NCBI RefSeq assembly: GCF_000685275.1
Contig: NZ_ARYK01000008.1
Location: 62,001 to 126,000 of the forward strand
Direction of reading: 5' to 3'
Length of the DNA: 64,000 bases
DNA from: Hyphomonas johnsonii MHS-2
Lineage (GTDB): Bacteria > Pseudomonadota > Alphaproteobacteria > Caulobacterales > Hyphomonadaceae
Part shown: piece after piece, positions 56,550 through 64,000 of the stretch
How positions within the stretch are numbered: position 1 is the first letter of the stretch
How the letters are laid out: the number at the start of each line of letters is the position of its first letter
Made by a program: the position numbers and the translations under genes
Notes under the pieces: generated by a model
The model's input: only the letters and a program-made list of their open reading frames with translations
Database searches by the model: none
What the model was told of the DNA's origin: nothing

Positions 56550-57635
56550 ATGCGAATTCTGTGCGCACTCACACTCATCGTGACATTGCTCGGCGTGGGG
56601 CGCGCGACCGCCGAAGACTGGCCGGCCCTGGCAGAAAGGCATTCGGTCGACCTGACAGATTTCAGCTTCAGCACAGGCGAGACACTGTCTTCGATCACCA
56701 TGAATGCCTACACGCTGGGCACGCCCCGGCGAGACGCGGACGGCCGCATCGTCAATGCGGTGATGCTGCTTCACGGAACAGGCGGCAGCGGCCTGTCCCT
56801 GCTGCGCCCCTCTTTTGGCGATGAGTTGTTTGGTCCGGGACAGCCGCTTGACCTTGAACGCTATTACATCATCTCCCCCGACAATTTTGGCCACGGCGAC
56901 AGCTCGAAGCCGAGCGACGGCCTGCACGCTGGGTTCCCGCGCTACGACTACGACGACATGGTGGAGGCGCAGTACAGGCTGCTGACCGAGGGCCTCGATG
57001 TGCACAGGCTGGAGATGATCGTCGGCACTTCAATGGGGTGCATGCACGGCTTTGTGTGGGGAGAGACCCATCCCGGCTTTGCGCGCCGGCTGGTTCCGCT
57101 GGCCTGCAATGTGATCGAGATCGCCGGACGCAACCGAATGTTCCGCCAGATGATCATTGACGGCTTTGAGCAGGACCCGGCCTATGCGGGCGGGGACTAT
57201 AGCGATGCTGGGGACCTGAAGACGGGGCAGGCCATCTGGGCCAATACCCTGGTGCTCGCAGGCGCGAATCCCTATCGCATGCAGGCAGATGCGCCCACGC
57301 GCGCGGAAGCAACCGAGCAGCTGCACAGCACGCTCGAACGGTATCGCGCCCATCCGGTTGATCCGAACGACACGATCTACCAGTTCGACGCGTCCCGGAA
57401 CTACAATCCCGCGCCGCGCCTGTCGGAGATCAAGGTGCCGGTTCTCTGGATCAATTCGGCGGATGATTTCATCAATCCACCGGGCCTCGGAGCCCCCGAA
57501 GCGTTTGCAGCGGAGATGCCGAATGCCCGCTTCATTCTTGTCCCTGCGAGCGACGAGACACGCGGCCACGGCACGCACACCTGGCCGATCTTCTGGAAGG
57601 ACGACCTGACGCGCTTCCTCGCAGACAATCCGTAA
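56550..57635 (+). CDS. Exported alpha/beta hydrolase, homoserine O-acetyltransferase-like
   Basis: Encodes 361 aa with a Sec signal (MRILCALTLIVTLLGVGRATAED). The alpha/beta hydrolase core resembles MetX: AVMLLHGTGGSGLSLL, YYIISPDNFGHGDSSKPSDG, RYDYDDMVEAQYRLLTEGLDVHRLEMIVGTSMGCMHGFVW (nucleophile Ser in G-T-S-M-G), VLWINSADDFINPPG (acid) and GHGTHTWP (His). True MetX is cytoplasmic; the export signal means that this one more likely hydrolyses esters or peptides in the periplasm. Good ribosome-binding site AAAGGAG. Confidence 0.85.
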   Translation: MRILCALTLIVTLLGVGRATAEDWPALAERHSVDLTDFSFSTGETLSSITMNAYTLGTPRRDADGRIVNAVMLLHGTGGSGLSLLRPSFGDELFGPGQPLDLERYYIISPDNFGHGDSSKPSDGLHAGFPRYDYDDMVEAQYRLLTEGLDVHRLEMIVGTSMGCMHGFVWGETHPGFARRLVPLACNVIEIAGRNRMFRQMIIDGFEQDPAYAGGDYSDAGDLKTGQAIWANTLVLAGANPYRMQADAPTRAEATEQLHSTLERYRAHPVDPNDTIYQFDASRNYNPAPRLSEIKVPVLWINSADDFINPPGLGAPEAFAAEMPNARFILVPASDETRGHGTHTWPIFWKDDLTRFLADNP

Positions 57636-58176
57636 CACGAACGGCTGCGTCCGGGGTATTCCTGGCGCGATCTCGGTGACGCACGCCCGGCATTGGCTCA
57701 TGGCACGGCCAGCCAGGCACCTTGTCCACCGTACAAAACACCAAGGCGATCCAGCCGGTTCTCCCATCGATATTTGATCTTCAATCAGTATACGGTTGAG
57801 TTCAGAGCGTTCGGGAAATAGCAACCAGACCGGTCCGGCTACTCTCCTGCGGCCCCAAAAGCGGGTGTTGCAGCCTTCGAATCTCCAGAAAGAATTGCGT
57901 GAGACGTTGCCTCAGTCCTCGGCTCCACAAACGTCTCGCATGCGGCCGCGCAACCATCGATGCCCCGTGATCTTGCCCCATGCCAGGGTGACTCGATCTG
58001 ACGACGCCGACCAGCTTGTCGCGGAACTAGGCCGCGCTTCGCACTTCAGGCCCGAGGGAGTCTTCTATCACGCCGGTTTCGATATCGACGCGGCCATCAC
58101 GCAGCGGCGCGCTGTCCTTGTCCGCCTTCTGACGATGATCAGTTCCCTGATTTAATCCGTGACGGTGCCGCGGCAC
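57636..58176. other. Gene-poor stretch before the catabolic cluster
   Basis: About 540 bp without a supported gene. One plus-strand frame over the last 170 bp contains a stretch (DDADQLVAELGRASHFRPEG) that looks somewhat protein-like and may be a gene fragment, but has no start, ribosome-binding site or known relative. No terminator or tRNA seen. Confidence 0.45.
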
Positions 58177-59391
58177 TCACCCGTCAGCTTTGTCGGGCGG
58201 CACCGTATCGACCTGGGCGATCTGGCGGTCGCACAGGTCCTCGATCATTCGCGCCGAGAAATCCAGGCTCGCGAGGATCTCCGAAGTATGCTCGCCAATG
58301 CGCGGAGGATTGGCGTAGAGCCCATGGCGCACACCAGCCATGCTGATGGGCAGGGACGGCAGCTTGGCAGTCTTGCCATCTGCCAGCGTCATTTCGATCA
58401 ACCCCCCATTTGCATTGAGGTGAGGGTCGTCACACAGGTCCTGCGGACGGGAGATCGGCGCAAATGGCAACCCGCACAATTCCAGTTTGGCCATCAGGGT
58501 GTCGCTGCTGTACTCGCAGAACAAGTCCCGCAGGCGCGGCAGGATATATTCGCGTCGGGCGACCCTGCCCGTATTGGTGGCCAGATCGGGATCTTCGGCC
58601 CAATCCTCAAGGTCGAATGCTGCGCAAAAGGCGGCCCACTGTGAATCGGACACCACGCCGACAAACACCTTCTGGTCGTTCTTGACATCGAACACGTCAT
58701 AGACCGCCCAGGCGGAAACCCGCGCCGGCATCGGGGCGGCTGCAACACCTGTTACGGCCTTTTGGGCGATGTGCTGGCCGACAAAGAATGCAGTTGTCTC
58801 GAACAGGGCCGAGCTGACATATTGTCCGGTGCCGGACATCGATCGCTGATGCAGCGCCGATAGGATGGCGATCGCGCCGAACATGCCGCCGCCGACATCG
58901 ATGACCGACGCGCCTGCGCGCAGCGGCCGACCGGGCGGACCGGTCATGTAAGCGAGCCCGCCCATCATCTGGGCGACTTCGTCCAGCGCGGTCCGGTGCG
59001 CGTACGGGCCATCAAGGAACCCTTTTTCCGAACAATAGACGAGACCGGGATTGCGCTTGCTGAGCGCGTCATAGCCAAATCCGAGTGCGTCCAGGGCGCC
59101 GGGCCGGAAGTTCTCGACAAATATGTCCGCGCTATCGACCAGTCTGAGGGCAATATCACGCCCTTCATCTGATTTCAGGTCGAGTGCGACAGACTTCTTG
59201 TTCCGGTTGTACATCGGGAAGTATCCGGCGCCCGATCCGCCAAGCCTGCGCGTCTTGTCGCCGCCGATGGGTTCGACCTTGATCACTTCTGCGCCGAGGT
59301 CAGCGAGGATGAGCCCTACCGTGGGGCCCATGACCATATGCGTGAACTCGATTGCTCGCAGGCCGACTAAAGGTTTTCCATGAAGAGACAT
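58177..59391 (-). CDS. CaiB/BaiF-type (family III) CoA-transferase
   Basis: Encodes 404 aa. Family III marks: VGLRAIEFTHMVMGPTVGLILADLGAEVIKVEP near the N-terminus, NRNKKSVALDLKSDEGRDIALRLV and VENFRPGALDALGFGYDAL with the conserved catalytic Asp region about residue 165 in TALDEVAQMMGG, and LFETTAFFVGQHIAQ. It transfers CoA from one acyl-CoA to another acid, such as a dicarboxylate. It is divergent from the HMG-CoA-lyase-type gene by about 107 bp, so the two are probably co-regulated. Confidence 0.92.
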   Translation of the reverse strand: MSLHGKPLVGLRAIEFTHMVMGPTVGLILADLGAEVIKVEPIGGDKTRRLGGSGAGYFPMYNRNKKSVALDLKSDEGRDIALRLVDSADIFVENFRPGALDALGFGYDALSKRNPGLVYCSEKGFLDGPYAHRTALDEVAQMMGGLAYMTGPPGRPLRAGASVIDVGGGMFGAIAILSALHQRSMSGTGQYVSSALFETTAFFVGQHIAQKAVTGVAAAPMPARVSAWAVYDVFDVKNDQKVFVGVVSDSQWAAFCAAFDLEDWAEDPDLATNTGRVARREYILPRLRDLFCEYSSDTLMAKLELCGLPFAPISRPQDLCDDPHLNANGGLIEMTLADGKTAKLPSLPISMAGVRHGLYANPPRIGEHTSEILASLDFSARMIEDLCDRQIAQVDTVPPDKADG

Positions 59392-59498
59392 AACAGATCC
59401 AGTTTGATTAGAACAATTCCAGCTTCTGGATGTCTGCAGCTGGATTCAGGCTGACAATACAAGCTTTTCAAATGTGCTCACCTTGCGGAGAAATCGGG

Positions 59499-60443
59499 AT
59501 GAATGTTCTCATCAGTGAAGTCGGACCGAGGGATGGTCTCCAGAATTGCGATCGGATCATGGCTTCAAGCGACAAGATGATGTGGATTCATGCGGCGCGA
59601 GCGGCCGGCATAAGGGAGATTGAAGTCGGAAGTTTCGTGTCCAGGACGCTGTTTCCGCAATTGGCAGACACAGCCGACCTGGTGGCAGAATCAGTACAGA
59701 TCGACGGTCTGGCGGTGGCGGTCCTGGTGCCCAATGTCCGCGGCGCTGAAATGGCGTTACGCGCCGGAGCCCACAAGATTACGCTGCCATTGTCCGTCAG
59801 CGAGACGCACTCCATCCGCAATATCGGCCGCACGCATGACCAGGTCATCGCAGAAGCCGAGGCCATCGCCGGGTTGATCTCAAGTTTGCCGGCCGAAGCG
59901 CGGCCGCATTTTGAAGGCTCGCTTTCGACCGCCTTTGGCTGCACGATCGAAGGCGCCATTCCCGATGCGAAGATCCTCAGCCTGGCAGATCGCCTGATGC
60001 AGGCGGGATGCGCTGAAGTGGGCCTGTCCGACACGACCGGACTGGGCAACCCGGCATCGGTGCGCCGCCTGATCCGGGCCGTGCGAGGCGTTATTGGCGA
60101 TGACAACCTGACCGGGGTTCACCTGCACAATACCTATGGTTTGGGCCTGGCAAATGCGCTAGCGGCCTTCGACGAGGGGATCACGACATTCGATTCCTCG
60201 CTGGGCGGTCTCGGGGGCTGTCCGACATCTCCAGGAGCGAGCGGGAACATCGTGACCGAAGATCTTGTGTTCATGTTTGAATCCATGGGCGTGGACACCG
60301 GCGTCGACCTGGACCTGTTGATCAGGTGCCGGGACCACATCGAGGCCGGCCTGCCAGGAGAGGCCCTTTTCGGGTTTACGCCATTGGCGGGATTGCCCCG
60401 CGATTGGCCTGAGCCCGCCAATCCTGACGTCAGCGCCCAGTGA
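59499..60443 (+). CDS. Hydroxymethylglutaryl-CoA lyase-type enzyme
   Basis: Encodes 314 aa. The DRE-TIM metallolyase fold is clear: SEVGPRDGLQNCD at the N-terminus, then GSFVSRTLFPQLADT (substrate loop), GLSDTTGLGNPASV, VHLHNTYGLGLANALAA (metal His) and SSLGGLGGCPTSPGASGNIVTED with the catalytic Cys. It cleaves 3-hydroxy-3-methylglutaryl-CoA or a related 3-hydroxyacyl-CoA to acetyl-CoA plus a keto acid. The context (class III CoA-transferase, symporter, IclR, FAD dehydrogenase) suggests a catabolic variant rather than leucine degradation. Ribosome-binding site GGAG. Confidence 0.92.
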   Translation: MNVLISEVGPRDGLQNCDRIMASSDKMMWIHAARAAGIREIEVGSFVSRTLFPQLADTADLVAESVQIDGLAVAVLVPNVRGAEMALRAGAHKITLPLSVSETHSIRNIGRTHDQVIAEAEAIAGLISSLPAEARPHFEGSLSTAFGCTIEGAIPDAKILSLADRLMQAGCAEVGLSDTTGLGNPASVRRLIRAVRGVIGDDNLTGVHLHNTYGLGLANALAAFDEGITTFDSSLGGLGGCPTSPGASGNIVTEDLVFMFESMGVDTGVDLDLLIRCRDHIEAGLPGEALFGFTPLAGLPRDWPEPANPDVSAQ

Positions 60444-60465
60444 GTGACGGCGTGATGGGGGGCTT

Positions 60466-61899
60466 ATGAGCAATTCTGCTGCGTTGATCGCGCTTGTTGT
60501 CTACTCAGGCGTGCTGGTCGGTGTCGGCCTCTGGGCGGCACGGCGTGCAAGATCGGAGGACGCATTCCTGCTGGGCGGGCGTGTGCTCGGACCGGTTGTT
60601 GCGGGACTCGCCTATGCCGCATCGAGTTCGTCGGCCTGGGTGCTGCTGGGCTTTTCAGGCTTTGTCTATGCTGCCGGCCCCTCGGCGCTCTGGATGCTTC
60701 CCGGCATCCTGGCGGGGTACGCGGCTGTCTGGTTCTGTGTTGGCGGTGTGCTCCAGCGCCAATCGAAACTGAGGGGACACCAGACGCTGATCGACTTTCT
60801 CGTGGAAGATTGCCCGCCCCGCGCAGCACGCCTGATACGGATCGCCGCGGCCATGATGATCACATACTGTTTCTCCTGGTATATCGCCGCCCAGCTGCAG
60901 GGGGCAGGGCAGGCCTTCAACGGCATGTTCGGTATCAAAACCGAGTTCGGCATTCTGCTCGGCGCCGCACTGGTCCTCGCCTATACTTTCCTGGGCGGCT
61001 TTCAGGCCGTGTCGCAGGTCGACATGTTGCAGGGTTTGCTGATCGCGCTGGTGTCTGTCGTGCTTCCGGCGGCAGCGTTCATCGCTGCCGGTGGCCCGTC
61101 GGGTATCGGACAGATGCTGGCTGAAGCGCCGCCGGCCTATCAGGGCTGGACAGGCGGCCGTGCCGGCTGGGCCGCGGGTGGGTTCGCGCTCGGGCTTGCC
61201 GCGATTGGCTTCGGCGCGCTCGGCCAGCCGCATCTGATCGCCTGGATCATGGCGACCAGGAACAGGGCTGCGCGCATCACGGGCGGTGGAGTCGCCTTGT
61301 CGTGGGCGCTGCTGGTATATTGCGGCATGGCGGTTCTGGGCCTGTCGGCGCGGGCCGTCTTCGGCGGCGACCTGCCAGCGGAAAGCATCTTTTTCGAATC
61401 CGCCGCCAGATTGTTGCCCGACATATTTGCCGGAATCATTGCCGCGGCGACCCTGTCTGCCATCATGTCCACGGTCGATAGCCAGATCCTTGTTGCAGGG
61501 GCTGCGCTCAGTCACGACCTGGGGCTTGCCCGCACGAAGCGGTTTCGCGCCGTCGACGTGTCCAGGTTTTCCATCCTCGCCGTCTGCTGCGCAGCGATTT
61601 GTGTCGCGTTATTCTTGCCGTCTTCCATCTTCGAGCGCGTATTGTTCGCGTGGGTCTCGCTGGGCGCTGCCTTCGGGCCGATTGTCGTGGCGCGAGCGCT
61701 CAAGGCTAGGCCTGGCGGTGACGCCACCCTGGCGGCCATGGTGGTCGGGTTTGTGGCCGCATTGATCTGCATTTTCGGATATGGCTGGGCCCCCACCAGT
61801 CCCTGGGCCACGGTGTTTCCGTGGACGGCTGCCGTGGCGGTCCTCGGCGCCGGGGAAGCGTGGGGCCGTCTCAGGCCTGGCGGCCGGGCTGGCGTGTAG
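60466..61899 (+). CDS. Sodium:solute symporter (SSS/PutP type)
   Basis: Encodes 477 aa with about thirteen membrane helices. The SSS fold: VVYSGVLVGVGLWAARRARSEDAFLLGGR, GLAYAASSSSAWVLLGFSGFVYAAG (sodium-site helix), TYCFSWYIAAQLQGAGQAF, LGGFQAVSQVDMLQGLLIAL, GFGALGQPHLIAWIMATRNRAARITGGG and IIAAATLSAIMSTVDSQILVAGAALSHDLG. This resembles proline/pantothenate-type Na+ symporters. It starts 23 bp after the lyase gene, so both are one operon. The substrate is probably the organic acid degraded by this cluster. Confidence 0.9.
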   Translation: MSNSAALIALVVYSGVLVGVGLWAARRARSEDAFLLGGRVLGPVVAGLAYAASSSSAWVLLGFSGFVYAAGPSALWMLPGILAGYAAVWFCVGGVLQRQSKLRGHQTLIDFLVEDCPPRAARLIRIAAAMMITYCFSWYIAAQLQGAGQAFNGMFGIKTEFGILLGAALVLAYTFLGGFQAVSQVDMLQGLLIALVSVVLPAAAFIAAGGPSGIGQMLAEAPPAYQGWTGGRAGWAAGGFALGLAAIGFGALGQPHLIAWIMATRNRAARITGGGVALSWALLVYCGMAVLGLSARAVFGGDLPAESIFFESAARLLPDIFAGIIAAATLSAIMSTVDSQILVAGAALSHDLGLARTKRFRAVDVSRFSILAVCCAAICVALFLPSSIFERVLFAWVSLGAAFGPIVVARALKARPGGDATLAAMVVGFVAALICIFGYGWAPTSPWATVFPWTAAVAVLGAGEAWGRLRPGGRAGV

Positions 61900-61931
61900 C
61901 ACGAGTCCTGGCGGCTGGCGCCCTGGCTGAG

Positions 61932-62753
61932 TCAGGCGGTTGCGACCGCGAGCACTTCATTGATCTTCTGCTGGGTGTCTTTCAGCGGCTGTAGCAGAGA
62001 CTCCCGCGCTGAATCGCGATTGAGGGTCGTGGCGAAATACGCGATGGTGACAGCGCCGATCACGCGGCCCTGCCGAAACAGGGGCATCGAGATACAGGAG
62101 GTGCGGCCAGGCGTAATTGTGTGCGGCACGCGTTCGACGATTGCGTAGCCCTGTTCACGAATTTCGGTGAGGTCTTCCAGCGGGTCGAGCAGGCAGTTCG
62201 GATCGCCGGGTGTTGGCTGACGGGGCCCGAGGTTCTTTGCGATCAGGTCAAGTTCGTCCTGCGGCAGGGCTGCGAGGAAGGCCTTGCCATCGGCGCTGTA
62301 AGCGATCGGCAGGGAGTAACCAGGATAGTAACTGGCGAATGTAAGTGAGGTCAGTGCGTGAGTGCTGTCTCGCAGGATCATCTGATTGCCGACACGCGTC
62401 ACGATGGAGACCGGCCAGCCAAGCTGATTGGTCAATTCCACAATGAAGGGCCGCGCCAGCCGGACGAGTTCGTTCTCGTCCTGATAGCCGTACGAGAGCG
62501 ATTGCACCGGCGGAGCCGGCCTGTAATTCTTTCTGGCCGGCTCGCGTTCGATCATGCCTTCATGCACAAGTGTCTGCACGATCCGGCAAGCGCTGGGATA
62601 GGGCAGTTCGGACTTTCGGGCGATTTCCATCATCGAGATCGAGCCCGCACGATTGATGATCTGAATGATCTTGAGCGCCCGACTGATGGATCGAATGGGG
62701 ATACCCTTGGGGCTGACCTCATCGGATTCTGTTCCAGGATCTATCTGGGGCAT
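61932..62753 (-). CDS. IclR-family transcriptional regulator
   Basis: Encodes 273 aa from MPQIDPGTESDEVSPKG (a TTG start 12 codons upstream is less likely). The N-terminal winged helix (SISRALKIIQIINRAGSISMMEIARKSELPYPSACRIVQTLVHEGMIER) is followed by the GAF-like effector domain (RTSCISMPLFRQGRVIGAVTIAYF). IclR proteins bind organic acids and control their catabolic genes. It is convergent with the symporter and divergent from the FAD dehydrogenase gene, so it probably regulates the whole cluster. Confidence 0.92.
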   Translation of the reverse strand: MPQIDPGTESDEVSPKGIPIRSISRALKIIQIINRAGSISMMEIARKSELPYPSACRIVQTLVHEGMIEREPARKNYRPAPPVQSLSYGYQDENELVRLARPFIVELTNQLGWPVSIVTRVGNQMILRDSTHALTSLTFASYYPGYSLPIAYSADGKAFLAALPQDELDLIAKNLGPRQPTPGDPNCLLDPLEDLTEIREQGYAIVERVPHTITPGRTSCISMPLFRQGRVIGAVTIAYFATTLNRDSARESLLQPLKDTQQKINEVLAVATA

Positions 62754-62953
62754 GGGCGATATCTCGTGCTCGGTGAATTGGTATATCAATTAGGGCGACG
62801 CGATATTGAAATGTCAACTGCATGAGCATTTATGCGGACATTCGGGTGCCATATTTTGATTGCCTGTCGATAAACCTGGCAATCGCGCTACAAGATGATG
62901 CAGCCGCCGGAGTAACATGTCCGAATGGTGGATGATGCGGATGGAGGAGAATC
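62754..62953. promoter_or_regulatory. Divergent promoter region, IclR gene and FAD dehydrogenase gene
   Basis: 200 bp between two divergent starts. It is AT-rich for this genome (GGTATATCAATTAGGG; GATATTGAAATGTCAACTGC) and likely contains both promoters and the IclR operator. An exact operator cannot be picked out by eye. Confidence 0.45.
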
Positions 62954-64000
62954 TTGAGCGTTGAGTTTCGAGACGAGTGTCAATTTGACATAGCCTTGCC
63001 GGTTGTCGTCATCGGTGCGGGGGCGTGCGGGCTCTGCGCCGCCCTGGCAGCCCATGATTCTGGCGCCGATGTCCTCGTCCTGGAACAGGACAAGACGCCC
63101 CTCGGCACGACGGCCATGTCGACAGGACTGATCCCTGCGGCAGGCACGCCGGAGCAGCGGGACGCCGGCATCGAGGATTCACCAGAGATTTTCGCGCGCG
63201 ATATCCTGGCAAAGCATGGCGGGCAGACGGACGCGTCAGTGGTGGACGTCCTGGCCGCGACGTCGGCAGAAACCATCAGATGGCTTCGTGATAGCCATGC
63301 ATTGCCACTTTCCCTGGTCGAGGGCTTTACCTATCCGGGCCATTCGCACCGGCGCATGTACGGTACGCCAAACCGCTCGGGCACCGAGCTGATGGCGGGC
63401 CTGCAACGGGCTGTTGTCGAAGCGGGTATCGATATCCTGACGCAGGCGAAAGTGATCAGCTTGATCTGCGACGCGACCAGGACAGTCCGTGGGGTCCGGA
63501 TCATGCGCCCTGGCGGGACGATCGAAGAAATCGGATGCGACGCGCTTGTGCTCGCATCCAGCGGGTTTGCAGGCTCCAGGGAGATGGTCGCACATTTCAT
63601 TCCCGCGATGGCCACGGCGGTCATACACAGCCACCCGGGCAATCAGGGGGATGCCATAAAGTGGGGGGAAGCCCTCGGTGCGAGCCTGGCGGACATGGGC
63701 GCCTATCAGGGCCATGGCGGGTTGGCTGTTGATCATGGTGTTCCCATCCTCTGGCCGCTCATCATGGAAGGCGGCATCCAGGTGAACCGGTTGGGGCGCC
63801 GTTTTTCGGACGAATCGAAAGGGTATTCCGAACAGGCTGAAACCATCCTCAGCCAGCCAGACGGCGTGGCCTGGTCCATCTTCGACCAGACGCTTTATGA
63901 CATGATGCTGCAGTTCACGGATTTTTCCGATGCCGTCTCGGCCGGCGCCATCAAGTCTGCCGGCACGCCGGAACAACTCGCCGAAGTGCTGGGGCTTCCC
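62954..64000 (+). CDS. FAD-dependent fumarate reductase/tricarballylate dehydrogenase-like flavoprotein, partial
   Basis: Begins with TTG 62954, five bases after the near-perfect GGAGGAG; upstream in-frame stops exclude an earlier start. The frame is open to the window edge (349 codons). The N-terminal Rossmann motif PVVVIGAGACGLCAALAAHDSGADVLVLEQ binds FAD; GTTAMSTGLIPAAGTPEQ, HRRMYGTPNRSGTELMAG and VLASSGFAGSREMV follow. This is the FAD_binding_2 group of fumarate reductases, 3-ketosteroid and tricarballylate dehydrogenases. It fits the oxidation step of the catabolic cluster. The C-terminus lies beyond the window. Confidence 0.85.
   Translation, partial: MSVEFRDECQFDIALPVVVIGAGACGLCAALAAHDSGADVLVLEQDKTPLGTTAMSTGLIPAAGTPEQRDAGIEDSPEIFARDILAKHGGQTDASVVDVLAATSAETIRWLRDSHALPLSLVEGFTYPGHSHRRMYGTPNRSGTELMAGLQRAVVEAGIDILTQAKVISLICDATRTVRGVRIMRPGGTIEEIGCDALVLASSGFAGSREMVAHFIPAMATAVIHSHPGNQGDAIKWGEALGASLADMGAYQGHGGLAVDHGVPILWPLIMEGGIQVNRLGRRFSDESKGYSEQAETILSQPDGVAWSIFDQTLYDMMLQFTDFSDAVSAGAIKSAGTPEQLAEVLGLP

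Noticed and set aside
56271..57005. 244-aa minus-strand frame
   Set aside because: It mostly lies antisense to the exported hydrolase gene and has no recognisable domain.
57796..58155. 119-aa plus-strand frame before the CoA-transferase gene
   Set aside because: No ribosome-binding site, no known relative, and uneven composition; at best a gene fragment.
53131..58176. Repeated tRNA-Thr 3' end marking an island edge
   Set aside because: I looked for a second copy of the tRNA 3' end (AGTCTCTCAACCGGCACCA) downstream and found none in the window, so an att site is not reported.

Overview
This is a GC-rich (roughly two-thirds G+C by eye) alphaproteobacterial chromosome segment. Several features point to the Caulobacterales/Hyphomonadaceae side of the class: a consensus CtrA box (TTAA-N7-TTAAC) directly upstream of a CHASE2 gene, a porphobilinogen synthase without zinc cysteines, many lipoprotein and outer-membrane genes, and abundant acyl-CoA metabolism. 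Most of the window is ordinary core-type chromosome with short intergenic gaps, ATGA-type stop/start overlaps and convergent stop overlaps. I found no prophage, no IS transposase and no CRISPR array.

Layout. 1-3.05 kb: a three-gene minus-strand operon (CHASE2 membrane sensor, small exported protein, partial lipoprotein) behind the CtrA box. 3.2-7.5 kb: cytochrome b561 with a cytochrome c'-like lipoprotein, then small membrane and exported proteins. 7.58-8.14 kb: a GIY-YIG nuclease gene tightly bracketed by two copies of a long palindromic repeat unit, beside hemB. 9.2-15.8 kb: isobutyryl-CoA dehydrogenase, a zinc metalloprotease lipoprotein, a TauD-type dioxygenase, a PilZ protein and 3-hydroxyisobutyryl-CoA hydrolase; the first and last are valine-degradation enzymes. 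16-25.7 kb: MarR-type regulator, outer-membrane protein, cytochrome c lipoprotein, mutL, exported peptidase-like hydrolase, alpha-hydroxyacid oxidase, and a DUF1501/DUF1800 pair. 26-36.4 kb: endonuclease/exonuclease/phosphatase-family protein, CPBP protease, FAD-linked 2-hydroxyacid dehydrogenase, PaiB-like protein, TsaC/Sua5, a cytochrome b561-YceI fusion next to a free YceI lipoprotein, a large acyl-CoA dehydrogenase and an MFS transporter. 36.5-53.1 kb: RluF-type pseudouridine synthase, MBL hydrolase, signal peptidase I, the xseB-ispA-dxs isoprenoid group, tandem paralogous lipoproteins, acyl-CoA ligase with a DUF938 methyltransferase, P4-type acid phosphatase, metG, a GNAT gene and tRNA-Thr(TGT), which overlaps the GNAT stop.

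Right after the tRNA (53.1-57 kb) composition falls and density drops: a TonB receptor with a His/Asp-rich N-terminus, a small Cys-containing exported protein and two gene-poor stretches. This may be an acquired island at the tRNA 3' end. From 58.2 kb to the right edge is a catabolic cluster: class III CoA-transferase, HMG-CoA-lyase-type lyase, Na+/solute symporter, IclR regulator and a divergent TTG-started FAD dehydrogenase cut by the window edge. Together these look like uptake, CoA activation, oxidation and C-C cleavage of one organic acid under IclR control.

The best candidate for an under-described system is the GIY-YIG nuclease with its paired palindromic repeats at 7.58-8.14 kb.
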